Shown here piece by piece: positions 63,617-64,000 of a DNA stretch of 64,000 nt (the stretch's first letter is position 1; every line of letters begins with the position of its first letter). A model generated the notes under the pieces. The model saw only the letters and a list, made by a program, of their open reading frames with translations, made no database searches and was not told the origin of the DNA. The translations under genes were made by a program, and so were the position numbers. Source of the stretch: Deltaproteobacteria bacterium (GTDB taxonomy: Bacteria; Myxococcota_A; Polyangia; Haliangiales; Haliangiaceae); assembly GCA_020630875.1 (NCBI GenBank), contig JAHDIH010000004.1:399348-463347 (forward strand), in the 5' to 3' direction.

Positions 63617-63739
63617 ACACCAAGGAGTATCATGTATGACAATGTGCGGCAATCCTATTCAAGCTGCTTGTCAAAATTGAACGATTTCAGCGTTTTAGGT
63701 AGGTGTGGGGAAGTCAATTGCGCTTAAATCTACGGAGGT

Positions 63740-63760
63740 GCGCTACTCCACGAGCAGCGC
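63740..63760 (-). other. Hairpin downstream of the right-edge gene
   Basis: GCGCTACTC at 63740-63748 can pair with GAGCAGCGC at 63752-63760 (one G-U pair on the minus strand) around a three-base loop. It lies 11 bases after the stop codon of the minus-strand gene. No T-run follows on either strand, so it is not a standard terminator; it may stabilise a 3' end. Confidence 0.4.
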
Positions 63761-63770
63761 CCCCTTTCGA

Positions 63771-64000
63771 TCAAAGACTTCGTTTACGCCGAATGGCCAG
63801 TGTGAACATAAACATTCCAACGAGTAGACTGGAAGGCCAAGCCGTAGATTGGCAACCACCGCCAGCTACTGCGAAGTTGTTTTCACCTGCGCCATCGCCC
63901 TCTTGAAAGTCAGGAATTCCGTTGCCATCAGCGTCTGCCGGTGGCGTTGACAGGTCGCTGTCTCCCGCTTCGTCTGCATCTGGTTGCCCATCATCATCTG
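63771..64000 (-). CDS. C-terminal part of a thrombospondin-type-3, MYXO-CTERM protein (5' end outside window)
   Basis: A minus-strand frame enters from the right edge and stops at TGA 63771-63773. The visible 75 codons begin with Asp-rich units (DDDGQPDADEAGDSD, then DADGNGIPDFQEGD) typical of thrombospondin type-3 Ca2+-binding repeats. The end has the MYXO-CTERM pattern: AVAGGGCQSTAWPSS, a hydrophobic span, then IRRKRSL. MYXO-CTERM tails are surface-sorting signals of myxobacterial-type bacteria, recognised by a dedicated protease. This is the strongest lineage marker in the window. The N-terminal part is beyond base 64000. Confidence 0.85.
   Translation of the reverse strand, partial: DDDGQPDADEAGDSDLSTPPADADGNGIPDFQEGDGAGENNFAVAGGGCQSTAWPSSLLVGMFMFTLAIRRKRSL

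Noticed and set aside
1..64000. CRISPR arrays, insertion sequences, prophage or integrated elements
   Set aside because: No regularly spaced repeats, no transposase, integrase or phage structural genes were seen on either strand.

Overview
The window looks like chromosomal DNA from a free-living Gram-negative bacterium of the old delta-proteobacterial assemblage (Myxococcota- or Bradymonadia-like), of moderate GC content. The evidence is a large set of lipoproteins with very short signals, several followed by Asp/Ala/Pro-rich linkers, a MYXO-CTERM-type tail on the incomplete gene at the right edge and a second such tail inside the gene at 22279-25629. Lamin-tail, SBBP, fibro-slime and PHM-like copper domains also occur. 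No phage, transposase, integrase or CRISPR was seen. The taxonomic placement is inference from these protein signatures.

Layout. 1-3430: a minus-strand operon in which lamin-tail-domain lipoproteins and staphylococcal-nuclease-like lipoproteins alternate with overlapping ends; it runs off the left edge. 3546-10712: DUF4178-like protein, UbiB/ABC1 kinase, MscS channel, FdxA ferredoxin, DsbA-like lipoprotein, LysR regulator and an unknown two-TM protein. 10820-21117: a Wzx/Wzy-type polysaccharide locus (flippase, polymerase, methyltransferase on plus; 4,6-dehydratase, Wzc-like BY-kinase, ligase-like TPR protein and OPX export lipoprotein on minus). 21173-31780: lipoprotein, tRNA-Arg, a large composite secreted protein, membrane and lipoproteins, a PHP / TPR-beta-barrel / unknown trio, and an HNOBA-GAF sensor. 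31991-42811: SWIM-SNF2 helicase, more lipoproteins (SBBP, DUF3298-like, fibro-slime, BNR-like) and a tolQ-tolR pair. 42859-52152: a second glycan locus, of the ABC-transporter type (wecB, FkbM methyltransferase, glycosyltransferases, wzm, wzt, NAD-sugar epimerase). 52167-64000: second DsbA-like lipoprotein, PHM-like copper lipoprotein, ftsK, divergent ftsW-murG, thiE with a beta-barrel gene, a Cys-rich degenerate zincin, HEAT-repeat protein, a basic unknown lipoprotein and the end of a TSP3-type MYXO-CTERM protein.

How the genes fit together: much of the window serves the cell envelope. Two polysaccharide assembly routes, cell division and peptidoglycan precursor genes, disulfide-forming lipoproteins and many Cys-rich exported proteins occur side by side. 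The least described features are the alternating lamin-tail/nuclease operon, the in-frame joining of a MYXO-CTERM tail to a lipoprotein signal, a shared C-terminal Asn-Val-Val-x-Ile-Asp-like ending on unrelated lipoproteins, and an HNOBA-GAF protein without an output domain.
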